This document shows positions 43,246 through 43,405 of a stretch of DNA of 43,405 nucleotides, piece by piece (within the stretch, counting starts at the first letter, position 1; the number at the start of each line of letters is the position of its first letter). The stretch lies in assembly GCA_009912175.1 (NCBI GenBank), contig WNDQ01000034.1:1-43405 (forward strand), in the 5' to 3' direction. This DNA comes from Paracidovorax wautersii (GTDB lineage: Bacteria > Pseudomonadota > Gammaproteobacteria > Burkholderiales > Burkholderiaceae_C). A program made the position numbers and the translations under genes. The notes beneath the pieces were generated by a model that was given only the letters and a program-made list of their open reading frames with translations, was not told where the DNA came from and did not search any database.

Positions 43246-43405
43246 ATGCCTCTTTCCCCAACCGCCCTCACGGGCGACATGCTGATCGGCCACGCCAGCG
43301 TGCGCGGCAGCGCCGGCAGCCAGCGCGCCTTCAACCCCGCCACCAACGCCGAGATCGCCGAGCCCGTCTTTGGCTTTGGAGGTGCCGCTGAAGTCGATCG
43401 CGCCG
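43246..43405 (+). CDS. Aldehyde dehydrogenase, probably 2-oxoglutarate semialdehyde dehydrogenase (3' end outside the window)
   Basis: Only the first 53 codons are visible. The protein starts MPLSPTALTGDMLIGHASVR and continues SQRAFNPATNAEIAEPVFGF, then GGAAEVDRA: the pattern of the N-terminal strand pair of NAD(P)-dependent aldehyde dehydrogenases of the 2-oxoglutarate semialdehyde branch (FNPATN-E-I-P-F). GGAG lies 6 bases before ATG 43246. No catalytic residue is in the window. The position after a 2-keto-3-deoxy acid dehydratase gene supports oxidation of 2-oxoglutarate semialdehyde to 2-oxoglutarate as its role. Confidence 0.8.
   Translation, partial: MPLSPTALTGDMLIGHASVRGSAGSQRAFNPATNAEIAEPVFGFGGAAEVDRA

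Overview
The window is high-GC DNA (GC or GC-rich wobble throughout) from a betaproteobacterium, most likely a member of the Comamonadaceae (Burkholderiales). Support: a glyQ-glyS-gmhB-plsC-YgjP cluster, an isovaleryl-CoA dehydrogenase/carbonic anhydrase/thiolase operon with a MerR (LiuR-type) regulator, a Bug-type solute receptor, and short GC-rich hairpin repeats of the kind scattered in this family. No rRNA, tRNA, CRISPR array or phage module was seen. No gene-free stretch exceeds 300 bases. The taxonomic call is inference from gene content, not from a marker gene.

Region 1 (1-8542): the right end of an IS3-family element cuts a short-chain dehydrogenase gene after about 20 codons. That gene was the distal member of a leftward leucine/isovalerate-type operon: isovaleryl-CoA dehydrogenase, beta-carbonic anhydrase, acetyl-CoA acetyltransferase (frameshifted), PPOX flavoprotein, SDR. 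A MerR regulator (LiuR-like) lies 2 kb upstream, and two near-identical 22-bp palindromes sit before the dehydrogenase gene and in front of the regulator and a divergent metallo-hydrolase. A tannase-family lipoprotein gene is wedged between the operon and its regulator. A Nudix gene follows the metallo-hydrolase and its 3' end runs into a three-hairpin repeat.

Region 2 (8546-17087): a GNAT-isochorismatase in-frame fusion, an orphan Tat-exported family 5 solute-binding protein, then the leftward housekeeping cluster glyQ-glyS-gmhB-plsC and a frameshifted YgjP-like metallopeptidase.

Region 3 (17088-25688): a phosphorus/headgroup scavenging locus. A class III PLP enzyme is divergent from an aminoethylphosphonate-type ABC receptor (frameshifted), a small lipoprotein, a Tat-exported phospholipase C, the ABC ATPase, a fused double permease and a DeoR regulator broken by one in-frame stop codon.

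Region 4 (25729-27204): formaldehyde detoxification, with FrmR, its operator and glutathione-dependent formaldehyde dehydrogenase.

Region 5 (27206-43405): a long rightward sugar-acid/lactone catabolic cluster behind a divergent LysR regulator. It holds a Bug receptor, a PdxA-family dehydrogenase, an enolase-superfamily acid-sugar dehydratase, a polar-amino-acid-type ABC importer, two paralogous cytosolic beta-propeller proteins bracketing an amidohydrolase and an SMP-30 lactonase, a ribose-type ABC importer whose ATPase has lost its first Walker A, an L-2-keto-3-deoxyarabonate dehydratase-like enzyme and the start of an aldehyde dehydrogenase. The logic suggested is lactone hydrolysis, dehydration to a 2-keto-3-deoxy acid, a second dehydration to 2-oxoglutarate semialdehyde, and oxidation to 2-oxoglutarate. 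The two propellers are the least explained part and the best candidates for something undescribed.

At least five otherwise well-conserved genes carry a frameshift, internal deletion or nonsense codon (near 1400, 11853, 19337, 25488 and 38530), besides the IS-cut SDR. This means either real decay or an imperfect assembly; reads mapped back to the sequence would decide.
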